Source: an uncultured Veillonellaceae bacterium
Lineage (GTDB): Bacteria > Bacillota > Negativicutes > Selenomonadales > Selenomonadaceae
NCBI GenBank assembly: GCA_900316275.1
Contig: ONCF01000064.1
Location: 1-48,355, forward strand
Reading direction: 5' to 3'
DNA: 48,355 bases
In this document: piece by piece, positions 41,503-48,355 of the stretch
Layout: each line of letters starts with the position of its first letter
Position numbering within the stretch: the first letter of the stretch is position 1
Made by a program: the position numbers and the translations under genes
The notes under the pieces: model-generated
What the model saw: the letters and a program-made list of their open reading frames with translations, nothing else
Database searches by the model: none
What the model was told of the DNA's origin: nothing

Positions 41503-42906
41503 ATGGAGCTCAGTATGGCTCAAATCATTATCATTGGTATCACCATTGCCGTCGCCCTCGGCGGCGGTATCTACGCAGCCCGCTCGGTACATTCGGCTGA
41601 GGGGTACACGCTTGGCGGACGTGCCGCTGGCGTGCCCCTGGTCGCTGGTACTATCGCCGGTACCTGCATTGGCGGCGGTGCCACGGTCGGTACGGCGCAG
41701 ATGGCCGCGACCGTAGGCCTCTCTGCCTGGTGGTTTACCATTGGCACGGGCCTGAGCCTCATTCTCATGGGTCTGTTCTATGCCCGCCCGCTGCGCAAGA
41801 GCGCCTTGGAGACGATTTCCCAATACCTCGTGCTGAACTACGGCAACCCAGCCGGCCGCTTCACGACGGTCGTTTCGTCGCTCGGCATTTTCTTCAGCGC
41901 CGTAGCCAGTTGCCTGCCAGGCATCGCGCTCATCGCGGCGCTACTGCATCTGCCACTCTGGCTGGCCGCACTGATTCTCACGGCACTCGTGGCCGCCTAT
42001 GGTTTCTTCGGCGGTCTGAAAAGCGCGGGCGTCGGCGGCATCATCAAGGCCGTCATCCTCTGGGTAAGCCTCTGCCTCGCCGGCATCGCCGCCTGGCATT
42101 CTATCAGCACGGACAGTGCCGTAGCGGCAGCCCTGCCCGCTTTCCCTTGGTTCAGCCTCGTGGGCGGCGGCGTGCAGAGTGCGCTCACGAGCGTGCTCTC
42201 CGTCATCGTGGGCATGCTCTGCACGCAGTCCTATATCCAGGCCATCTTCGCCGCGGCCACGCCGCGCACGGCGGCTGTCGGCGCCTTCACGGCCGCACTC
42301 ATTGCCCTGCCGGTCGGCCTGCCCTGCGCGCTCATCGGTATGTATGTGCATGCGGCGCACCCCGAGGTCGCACCTATGCTCACGCTGCCGTACTATCTGC
42401 TGCAGGAGCAGCCGGTACTGCTCGGCTCCATCGCCATGGGCGGCATCATCCTCTCGCTCATCGGCTCCATCGCCGGCCTGTCGCTCGGCATCGGCACCAT
42501 GCTCACGCGGGATGTCGTCGCGCGTGTACTGCACGTCACGGACGGCCGCCAGATGCTGCGCCTGAGCCGCCTGGTCGTGCTTAGCGTCATCTTGGCAGCC
42601 GCCGGTTTTGCCGAGCTCAACGAGGGTTCGCAGGTACTGTTCTGGAACTACCTCTCCATGGCCCTGCGCGGTGGCGGTATTTTCCTGCCGCTGACGTTCG
42701 CCGTCTTTATCCCGCACGCCATCGAGGAGCACTGGGCGCTCGCGTCCATGGTGCTCTCGACGGGCACGGCCATCGCGGCCGCCCTCCTCGGCAGCCCCAT
42801 CAGTCCGCTGTTCATCGGTCTCACCGTGAGCCTGCTCGTGCTCATTCCCGGCTGGCTGCACCAGCATCATCACGACGATAACACGCCGATGCTGGCCACG
42901 GAGTAA
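41503..42906 (+). CDS. Sodium:solute symporter (SSS/PutP-type)
   Basis: The 467-residue protein has twelve to thirteen hydrophobic helices and SSS landmarks: AEGYTLGGRAAGVPLVAGTIAG, GATVGTAQMAATVGLSAWW, YGFFGGLKSAGVGGIIKA and CTQSYIQAIFAAATPRTA. It imports an organic acid, amino acid or similar with sodium. The C-terminus HQHHHDDNTP is His-rich. AGGAAGGAAG seven bases before the ATG decides the start. Substrate unknown. Confidence 0.9.
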   Translation: MELSMAQIIIIGITIAVALGGGIYAARSVHSAEGYTLGGRAAGVPLVAGTIAGTCIGGGATVGTAQMAATVGLSAWWFTIGTGLSLILMGLFYARPLRKSALETISQYLVLNYGNPAGRFTTVVSSLGIFFSAVASCLPGIALIAALLHLPLWLAALILTALVAAYGFFGGLKSAGVGGIIKAVILWVSLCLAGIAAWHSISTDSAVAAALPAFPWFSLVGGGVQSALTSVLSVIVGMLCTQSYIQAIFAAATPRTAAVGAFTAALIALPVGLPCALIGMYVHAAHPEVAPMLTLPYYLLQEQPVLLGSIAMGGIILSLIGSIAGLSLGIGTMLTRDVVARVLHVTDGRQMLRLSRLVVLSVILAAAGFAELNEGSQVLFWNYLSMALRGGGIFLPLTFAVFIPHAIEEHWALASMVLSTGTAIAAALLGSPISPLFIGLTVSLLVLIPGWLHQHHHDDNTPMLATE

Positions 42907-42931
42907 AAATTACGCATAATACACATAAAAT

Positions 42932-42967
42932 AAGGGTGCGCTTGCCATTGTGCAGGCGCACCCTTTT
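42932..42967. terminator. Hairpin terminator between convergent genes
   Basis: AAGGGTGCGC (42932-42941) pairs with GCGCACCCTT (42956-42965) and is followed by T residues on the plus strand; A residues on its left allow use by the minus-strand gene at 43055. Confidence 0.8.
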
Positions 42968-43054
42968 CGTGTATACAATTAAATCTTCCCGTCGCCATCA
43001 CCGCCTAGCACTGACGACTCACTTTTGCGTAGTCAGCACGCAATCGCCAAAAAT

Positions 43055-44002
43055 TCAGGGCCCCATGTAAGGCTCAAGGAAATCCATCACTGTCTTAAAA
43101 TAGCGCTTCTGATCCTTTTGACTGGCGACGGCGTGCAAGGCGCCGTCCATGAGCAGCAGTTGTTTCTCCCCCGCCGCGTGCGCATAGAGCGTGCGGCCCA
43201 TCTCTGGTGGCACGAGCGTGTCGGCCGTACCGTGAATAAAGAGTGTGGGCAGCCGCCCCTCCCCCACGGCGTCGTAGGGCGAGGTGGCGCTGAGGCTGAA
43301 GCCCGCGAGTTTTTCGCAGCGCCAGTTCATGATGTCGAGCAAAGGGAAAGATGGCAGGCCAAAGGAGTGCTCGAGATGAAAGGCGATGAGGTCGTAGGCG
43401 CTCGTGTAGCCGCTGTCCTCCACGACGGCCACGACGGCGGGAGGCAGGTCGCCTGCGGCCGCGAGCATGACGGTGGCCGCGCCCATGGAGACGCCGTGCA
43501 GCACGATTTTTGCCTGCGGGTCGGCTGCGAGGATTTGCTCTGCCCAGAGGCGGATGTCCTGACTTTCGTCGTGACCGAGCGTGACAAATTGGCCGTCACT
43601 CATGCCCGCGCCGCGCAAATCGGGCGTGACGACATGGTAGCCGAGGTGCAGGTAGTTTTCCGCGATGTACCAGGAGTTTTCCTGGGTGCAGCCGTAGCCG
43701 TGCACGGCGATGACCCAGCGGTGACTCCAGCCGCGCGGCGAGAAGTGCGTGCCCGCGAGGTTGGTGCCATCAGCCGCCTGCAGGTGCCAGTCCTCTGTGG
43801 GGAAGTCCGGCTTGTTATAGCCCGTCGTGCTCGGCGGCATGATGAGGGCGTAGGCGCGCGGCGGTGCCTGGTGGTTGTCGGCCGTACCGCGTTGCAGGCC
43901 AAACTCCACGACGTAGTTGCCGAGAAAGTAGCCCGTGCCCAAAAAGAACGCGGTTAGCATGGCCGCAGCCGTAAGCACAAAGGTAATAAAAATTCTTTTC
44001 AT
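43055..44002 (-). CDS. Alpha/beta hydrolase with N-terminal membrane anchor
   Basis: The 315-residue protein starts MKRIFITFVLTAAAMLTAFF, a signal-anchor helix. The hydrolase core has VIAVHGYGCTQENSW (oxyanion hole), DLRGAGMSDG, LHGVSMGAATVML (nucleophile Ser in GxSxG), LFIHGTADTLVPP (Asp) and DGALHAVAS (His). It belongs to the BAAT/DUF family near YqkD-type hydrolases. The longer reading from 44335 overlaps znuB antisense to sense and is low-complexity; it is rejected. It lies 10 nt after the permease gene, in the same operon. Confidence 0.87.
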   Translation of the reverse strand: MKRIFITFVLTAAAMLTAFFLGTGYFLGNYVVEFGLQRGTADNHQAPPRAYALIMPPSTTGYNKPDFPTEDWHLQAADGTNLAGTHFSPRGWSHRWVIAVHGYGCTQENSWYIAENYLHLGYHVVTPDLRGAGMSDGQFVTLGHDESQDIRLWAEQILAADPQAKIVLHGVSMGAATVMLAAAGDLPPAVVAVVEDSGYTSAYDLIAFHLEHSFGLPSFPLLDIMNWRCEKLAGFSLSATSPYDAVGEGRLPTLFIHGTADTLVPPEMGRTLYAHAAGEKQLLLMDGALHAVASQKDQKRYFKTVMDFLEPYMGP

Positions 44003-44012
44003 AAATGTAGTC

Positions 44013-44864
44013 CTACTTGGTAAAACGAGGCTTGAGCAGCAGCGTGAGGAAGAAGATGGCAGCTGCGACGACAACGATGGTGGCGCCGGCGGCCATGTTG
44101 CAGTAGTAGGCGAGCAGGAGGCCAGTGAGGCCGGAAATGAGGGCGATGGCGACGGAGACGAGGTGATAGCTTTTGACGCTGTTTGTGACGTTGCGTGCGC
44201 CGGCGGCGGGCAGGACGAGCAGGGCGTTGATGATGAGGATACCGACCCACTGGATACTGATGGCAACGACGACGGCGAGCGTGGCCGCGAAGGCGCTCTC
44301 GGTGAGCAGCGCGGGTATGCCGCGGCTGCGGGCAAAGGATGTGTTGATGGAGAGCAGCAGCAGGTGGTTGAACAACCAGGCCCAGACGCCGGTGACGAGC
44401 AGGCAGACGAGGACGAGTGCGCCGAGGTCAGCCGGTGTGATGCTGAGAATGTCGCCGATGAGGTAGCTGGAGAATTTGTTGAAACCGCCGCCGTGACTCA
44501 TAATCATGAGGCCGAGCGCGATGGCCGTCGAAGAAAAAACGCCGATGATGGTGTCGGTGGAAGCGCTGCTCTTGCTCTTGATCCAGGTGATGAATACGGC
44601 GAAAACGACGGAGAAGATGACAAGCGACAAGAGCGGCGAGACGGAGCCGAGCAGCACGCCGAGGGCGATACCGGTGAAGGCGCCGTGGCCGAGGGAGTCG
44701 GAGAAGAAGGCCATACGGTTGGAGACGACCATCGTGGAGAGCAAGCCAAAGAGCGGCGTGACGAGCAGGATGGCGAGGAAGGCGTTTTTCATAAAGATAT
44801 GGCTGGACCATTCAAAGGGCAGCAGGGTGTCGATGGCGCCGTAAAGCAGTGTTAAAATGTCCAT
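44013..44864 (-). CDS. Metal ABC transporter permease, ZnuB/MntB family
   Basis: The 283-residue protein has about eight to nine helices and ABC-3 family landmarks: MVVSNRMAFFSDSLGHGAFTG, AISIQWVGILIINALLVLPAAGARN. It should pair with the ATPase encoded three bases upstream to import zinc or manganese. No substrate-binding lipoprotein gene lies in the visible operon. Confidence 0.92.
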   Translation of the reverse strand: MDILTLLYGAIDTLLPFEWSSHIFMKNAFLAILLVTPLFGLLSTMVVSNRMAFFSDSLGHGAFTGIALGVLLGSVSPLLSLVIFSVVFAVFITWIKSKSSASTDTIIGVFSSTAIALGLMIMSHGGGFNKFSSYLIGDILSITPADLGALVLVCLLVTGVWAWLFNHLLLLSINTSFARSRGIPALLTESAFAATLAVVVAISIQWVGILIINALLVLPAAGARNVTNSVKSYHLVSVAIALISGLTGLLLAYYCNMAAGATIVVVAAAIFFLTLLLKPRFTK

Positions 44865-44867
44865 GCG

Positions 44868-45644
44868 TTAGTCCTCCCCTCCTGTCAGGATGCCAAAGAT
44901 GTGTTTCGTGCGTGCGTCGGCAAAGACTTCTTCGGGCGTGCCGCTGCAGATGACGCCTTTATTGAGCAGCACGACCTGGTCTGCGTGGCGTGCGACCATG
45001 TTGAGATCGTGCGAGATGAGCAGAATGGCCATGTCTTCTTTGGCGCGCAGGTCGGCGACGATTTCGTAGAAAAGTTCGAGGCCGTTCTGGTCAACGCCGG
45101 AGACGGGCTCGTCGAGCAACAGCAAATCGGGCATGGGGTCGAGCGCGAGCGCGAGCAGGACGCGCTGCAGCTCGCCGCCGGAGAGAGCGCCGAGACGGCG
45201 GTCGATGAGGCTATCTGCCTGCACGCGTGCGAGGCTGGCCTCGATGCGCGGGCGCAGACTGCGTGCGGAGCAGAGCCAGACGGGACGGCGCGTGAGGCTG
45301 GCCATAAAGAGGTCCTGCACGGAGATGGGCGCGCTGACGTCGAAGCGCAGGTATTGTGGCACGTAACCGATGGTTGGGTGGCCGGTGTGGCGGCCTTTGG
45401 CGTCGACGTAGTGCAGGCGGCCCGTGTGCGGGACTTCACCGAGGATGGCGCGCATGAGGGTGCTCTTGCCCGCGCCGTTCGGGCCGATGAGGGCCGTGAG
45501 CTGGCCGCAATGCATGTGCAAATTGACGTGCTCAAAGATGGTGAGCCGCCCCGCCCGCACGCCAAAGTCCTCAATCTTCGTGCAGCAAAGTTTGCTGCAA
45601 TCGCCACACGAGGCAGCATGGTGATGTAAAATCGTTTTAAACAA
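44868..45644 (-). CDS. Metal ABC transporter ATPase, ZnuC family, with a His/Cys-rich N-terminus
   Basis: The 258-residue protein has Walker A GPNGAGKSTLMRA, Q-loop VPQYLRF, signature LSGGELQRVLLA, Walker B LLLLDEPVSGVD and switch His in LISHDLNM. Before the ATPase fold it carries MFKTILHHHAASCGDCSKLCC, three His and four Cys in 15 residues, a possible metal site not usual in ZnuC. TTG 45644 follows AAAGGAC by seven bases. Substrate likely Zn2+ or Mn2+. Confidence 0.92.
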   Translation of the reverse strand: MFKTILHHHAASCGDCSKLCCTKIEDFGVRAGRLTIFEHVNLHMHCGQLTALIGPNGAGKSTLMRAILGEVPHTGRLHYVDAKGRHTGHPTIGYVPQYLRFDVSAPISVQDLFMASLTRRPVWLCSARSLRPRIEASLARVQADSLIDRRLGALSGGELQRVLLALALDPMPDLLLLDEPVSGVDQNGLELFYEIVADLRAKEDMAILLISHDLNMVARHADQVVLLNKGVICSGTPEEVFADARTKHIFGILTGGED

Positions 45645-45678
45645 ATACTTTGTCCTTTCTATGTATCAGTACCCCGCC

Positions 45679-46028
45679 ACTCTCAACTCTTCTTGTCCGA
45701 CCGGCTACGGGGCTGGTCAGCAACGTTCCGCTGATAAATTTTGCTAAACGTTTTAGGCTAGCGCCTGCCGACCGGCTACGGGGTGGCATAGCAACGTTCC
45801 GCTAAGTAATTTTGCTAAACGATTTTTTTGCCTATAATTAATCCTGAAAAAGCTTCAAAACGCGCTGCGCTTGAACGGTTGAAGCTTTTACGAGGAAGCT
45901 GGTCGGCAAAAAAATCGTTCTTAACGCAAAATTCCAACGCTCCACTTATGCTATGCCACCCCTCCGCCTACGTTGCTGCATTTATCCGGGGCCGCGTCCT
46001 CACTCTCAACTCTTCACTCTCAACTCTT
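45679..46028. repeat. Palindrome-rich non-coding element with direct and inverted repeats (MITE-like)
   Basis: The 383-nt space upstream of the metal ABC genes holds no gene but nested repeats. A unit with GACCGGCTACGGGG and GCAACGTTCCGCT occurs twice, 71 bp apart (45699-45752 and 45770-45823). Its second copy recurs inverted at about 45901-45963, with GCAAAAAAATCGTT opposite AACGATTTTTTTGC. Between them AAAAGCTTCAA and TTGAAGCTTTT (45848-45858, 45879-45889) form an inner hairpin. ACTCTCAACTCTT lies at both outer ends (45679-45691; 46002-46014 and 46016-46028), like target duplications. Confidence 0.65.
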
Positions 46029-46772
46029 TTACTTCGTCAATCCTCGAAACAGTCGCCTGCCGAGCAGCCAACCGCCCACCGCATAGGCAAGCAACACCCC
46101 GACCGACCCGAGCGCTACGCTCTCCCCCTGCCCGAGCCCCCGCAGCAGGTAGCTGGTGTGTGTGAGGGGCAGGAGTTCGATGAGATAGCGCACGGCGGTG
46201 GGCAGGGCGTGGGCGGAGAAGAAGGTGCCGCAGAGGAAGGACATGGGCAGCAGGATGTAGGTGTTGACCTGGCTCATTTCTTCGAAGGTGTCGATTTTCA
46301 TAGCGGCGATGAAGCCGATTTCGGCGAAGATGAGGCAATTGAGGATGAGCACGGCGAGGAACAGGGGGCTGAGCGTGAGGTGCGCGCCGAAGGCGTAGGC
46401 GAGCACGAGGATGATGGCCGAGGAGATGAGGCCGCGCAGGATGGCGGCGAGGCATTTGCCGATGACGAAGGCGTCTGGCCAGATGGGTGCAAGGATATAT
46501 TCCTCGAGGCTTTTGTGGTAGACGCGTTCGGCATGCACGGGCGTGAGGCTATTGAAACTGATGTTCATGGAGTTCAGCGCGATAATGCCGGGCACGAGGA
46601 AGTCGAGGTAGGTGCCGCCCGTGACCTGGATGCTGCGGCCGAGACCCCAGCCGAAGGCCACGAGATAGAGAATGGGCGCAACCATGCGTGAAAGAATGAA
46701 TTTCGCCAGTCGACGGCGCAGCACGAGCCAGTCGCGCCAGAAAACGGTCCAGATGTCGTAAAGTTTCTGCAT
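46029..46772 (-). CDS. ABC-2 type exporter permease
   Basis: The 247-residue protein has six helices in the ABC-2 (NodJ/DrrB-like) pattern: RRRLAKFILSRMVAPILYLVAFGWGLG, FLVPGIIALNSMNISF and the terminal FLCGTFFSAHALPTAVRYLIELLPLTH. It should form an exporter with the ATPase encoded 13 nt upstream. Candidate substrates are lipids, polysaccharides or drugs. Confidence 0.9.
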   Translation of the reverse strand: MQKLYDIWTVFWRDWLVLRRRLAKFILSRMVAPILYLVAFGWGLGRSIQVTGGTYLDFLVPGIIALNSMNISFNSLTPVHAERVYHKSLEEYILAPIWPDAFVIGKCLAAILRGLISSAIILVLAYAFGAHLTLSPLFLAVLILNCLIFAEIGFIAAMKIDTFEEMSQVNTYILLPMSFLCGTFFSAHALPTAVRYLIELLPLTHTSYLLRGLGQGESVALGSVGVLLAYAVGGWLLGRRLFRGLTK

Positions 46773-46785
46773 AGCGACCTCCCTT

Positions 46786-47535
46786 CTATGCCTTGTGCCC
46801 GGTCAGCTGCAGGAATGCCTCCTCCAGCGTGGGTACGTGGCAGCGTTCGCGGTAGCCTGCGGGGGTGTCGAGAGCGACGAGCTGGCCCTTGTCCAGCATG
46901 GCGACGCGGCCGCAGAGGGCCTCGGCCTCCTCGATGTAATGGGTCGTGAGGAATATCGTGGTGCCCTGCGCGGCCATGTCGCGGATGAGCGCCCAGATGC
47001 GGCGGCGCACCTGCGGGTCGAGGGCCACGGTGGGCTCATCCAGGAACAGTATACGCGGCTGGTGGATGAGCGCGCGCACGATGAGCAGGCGGCGTTTCAT
47101 GCCGCCCGAGAGGCGACGCACACCGTCGTTGACGACGTCCGCGAGCTCTACGTAGTCGAGGAGCTCCGCGATGCGCTGGCGGCGTGCCGCGCGGCCGAGG
47201 TGATGCAGTCGCGCGTGCAGCTCCATGTTTTCGCCGACAGTGAGGTCCTGGTCGAAATTCACGTGCTGGGGCACGACGCCGATGAGGTTTTTGATGTCCT
47301 GCGCGTGCTGCGCGGCGGCCAGACCGTCGTAGCGGATGGTGCCGCTGGTGGGCTGGGTCTGCATTGTGAGCATGCGGATGGTCGTGGTCTTACCCGCGCC
47401 GTTCGGACCGAGCAGGCCGAATATTTCCCCCTGCTCCACGCTGAAGGACAGATGGTCGACGGCTGTTTTCCAACCGGCCGTGCCGTCGGGCTGGCGGTGT
47501 GGGAACTGCTTGACCAGCTCATTGACCTCTATCAT
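46786..47535 (-). CDS. ABC exporter ATPase (NodI/DrrA family)
   Basis: The 249-residue protein has Walker A GLLGPNGAGKTTTIRML, Q-loop VPQHVNF, signature RLSGGMKRRLLIVRALIH, Walker B ILFLDEPTVALD and the switch His in LTTHYIEEAE. The close fit to NodI/DrrA and the adjacent ABC-2 permease mark a two-gene exporter. An AGGTGAGC precedes the ATG. Confidence 0.93.
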   Translation of the reverse strand: MIEVNELVKQFPHRQPDGTAGWKTAVDHLSFSVEQGEIFGLLGPNGAGKTTTIRMLTMQTQPTSGTIRYDGLAAAQHAQDIKNLIGVVPQHVNFDQDLTVGENMELHARLHHLGRAARRQRIAELLDYVELADVVNDGVRRLSGGMKRRLLIVRALIHQPRILFLDEPTVALDPQVRRRIWALIRDMAAQGTTIFLTTHYIEEAEALCGRVAMLDKGQLVALDTPAGYRERCHVPTLEEAFLQLTGHKA

Positions 47536-47576
47536 GTGCGCTCACCTCTCCCCTTATCAATACTTTTCACAAAATA

Positions 47577-47616
47577 AAACCGTTGGCATTAGCCCACAGG
47601 GCATGGTCAACGGTTT
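47577..47616 (-). terminator. Terminator downstream of ftsH
   Basis: AAACCGTTG (47577-47585) pairs with CAACGGTTT (47608-47616), with a nested GCCC/GGGC, and is followed on the minus strand by a T-rich run (TTTTATTTT). Confidence 0.75.
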
Positions 47617-47625
47617 GCCAATGTT

Positions 47626-48355
47626 TTACGCCAGATTGTATTTGTGTGGCTTATCTTCTTTGTCTGCTTTGGCGGCAGCCTCGGCTGCTTCCTCAGCTGC
47701 GTCTTTGGCCTCCGCTTCGGCGACGGTCTCTTCGCCCTTGAGGATGCGCATGAATTCCTCGCCCGTGATGGTCTCCTTCTCGTAGAGATAGGCTGCGAGC
47801 TCATCCAGTTTATCCATGTTGTCGCTGAGCAGTTGCTTCGCCTTTTCGTGCTGCGCGCGCACGAGGGCCACGACCTGCTTGTCGATGGCGTTCTGCGTGG
47901 CCGCCGAGCAGGCGAGACTCGTGTCGCCGCCGAGGTAGCGGTTCGTGACAGTCTCCATCGCGACCATGTCGAAGTCCTCGCTCATGCCGTAGCGCGTAAT
48001 CATCGCGCGCGCGAGTTTCGTGGCCTGCTCGATGTCGTTGGCCGCGCCCGTGCTGACCTGGCCGAACTTGACCTCTTCAGCCGCGCGGCCGCCCGTGAAC
48101 GTGGCGATTTTGTTTTCCAGTTCTTCTTTCGTGAGGATGTACTGATCCTTCTGTTCTACCTGCATGGTGTAGCCGAGCGCGCCGCTCGTGCGCGGGATAA
48201 TGGTGATTTTCTGCACAGGCGCCGAATGGGACTGCAGCGCGGCCACGAGCGCGTGGCCGATTTCGTGGTAGGCCACGGTGTGCTTTTCCTTGTCGGAGAG
48301 GATGGCGTTCTTCTTCTGGTAGCCCGCGATGACGACCTCCACGCTTTCCTCCAGG
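47626..48355 (-). CDS. ftsH: ATP-dependent zinc metalloprotease FtsH, C-terminal part (runs off the right edge)
   Basis: About 243 residues from the peptidase domain are visible: VEVVIAGYQKKNAILSDKEK, then VAYHEIGHALVAALQSH with the HEIGH zinc site, ITIIPRTSGALGYTMQ, FTGGRAAEEVKFGQVSTGA and NDIEQATKLARAMITRYGMS supplying the third zinc ligand Asp/Glu region. The AAA+ and transmembrane parts lie outside. The tail KDAAEEAAEAAAKADKEDK is acidic. FtsH degrades membrane and regulatory proteins. The ending GYQKKN (usual GPEKKS) follows the clostridial variant. Confidence 0.95.
   Translation of the reverse strand, partial: LEESVEVVIAGYQKKNAILSDKEKHTVAYHEIGHALVAALQSHSAPVQKITIIPRTSGALGYTMQVEQKDQYILTKEELENKIATFTGGRAAEEVKFGQVSTGAANDIEQATKLARAMITRYGMSEDFDMVAMETVTNRYLGGDTSLACSAATQNAIDKQVVALVRAQHEKAKQLLSDNMDKLDELAAYLYEKETITGEEFMRILKGEETVAEAEAKDAAEEAAEAAAKADKEDKPHKYNLA

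Noticed and set aside
44003..44335. N-terminal extension of the alpha/beta hydrolase
   Set aside because: It overlaps the permease gene, is Ser/Pro low complexity, and the internal Met has a signal-anchor and a ribosome site.
1..48355. tRNA or rRNA genes, prophage or insertion-sequence transposase
   Set aside because: None recognised on either strand.

Overview
The window looks like a chromosomal segment of a fairly GC-rich, low-oxygen Firmicute of the class Negativicutes, most likely Selenomonadaceae (Selenomonas/Mitsuokella-like). This placement is an inference from gene content and protein flavour, not from a search. Supporting signs are gatCAB, the rbgA-rnhB-FliK-like-FlhB-like-yraN-comM gene order familiar from Firmicutes, clear AGGAGG-type ribosome binding sites, frequent TTG/GTG starts and sigma-A promoters. 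Most genes lie on the minus strand.

Positions 1-8400 hold a complete type I-C CRISPR-Cas locus read leftwards: cas3-cas5c-cas8c-cas7c-cas4-cas1-cas2, a leader, and a five-repeat array. The genes overlap or nearly touch and share one strong promoter (TTGACA-16-TATAAT). The array is the strangest object in the window. Its 32-nt repeat has an ordinary I-C hairpin half, but the 3' part that normally ends ...GGATTGAAAY is replaced by a second copy of the repeat's own first 12 bases. The last repeat sits in frame on the 3' end of a gene fragment at the window edge that resembles the C-terminus of a reverse transcriptase.

Positions 8400-24300 are accessory: threonine aldolase, a small unknown protein, tag, a ZIP transporter, crcB, an MmcQ/YjbR-alkyltransferase fusion, an AlbA_2-type ATPase regulator, an HD hydrolase, a DMT exporter, a Tat-type metallo-hydrolase, two different Fic proteins, a cupin and rlmD. 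The region carries decay and rearrangement: a phzF broken by an internal deletion, the orphan tail of a second phzF copy, and an rpn-type nuclease pseudogene split by a fic gene lying between 20-bp direct repeats.

Positions 24300-37900 are mostly housekeeping: gph, gatCAB (transamidosome), priA (replication restart), comM, yraN, an FlhB-like and a very long low-complexity FliK-like protein, rnhB and rbgA. Positions 38000-43000 hold two sodium-coupled transporters (NSS and SSS families), a CorC-like CBS protein and a small protein with an exact 42-residue repeat. Positions 43000-48355 hold a ZnuCB-like metal ABC transporter with a hydrolase, a palindrome-rich non-coding element, a DrrAB-like ABC exporter and the C-terminal half of ftsH.

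All calls come from reading the sequence; family names rest on recognised motifs. Homology, spacer targets and RNA folds were not computed.
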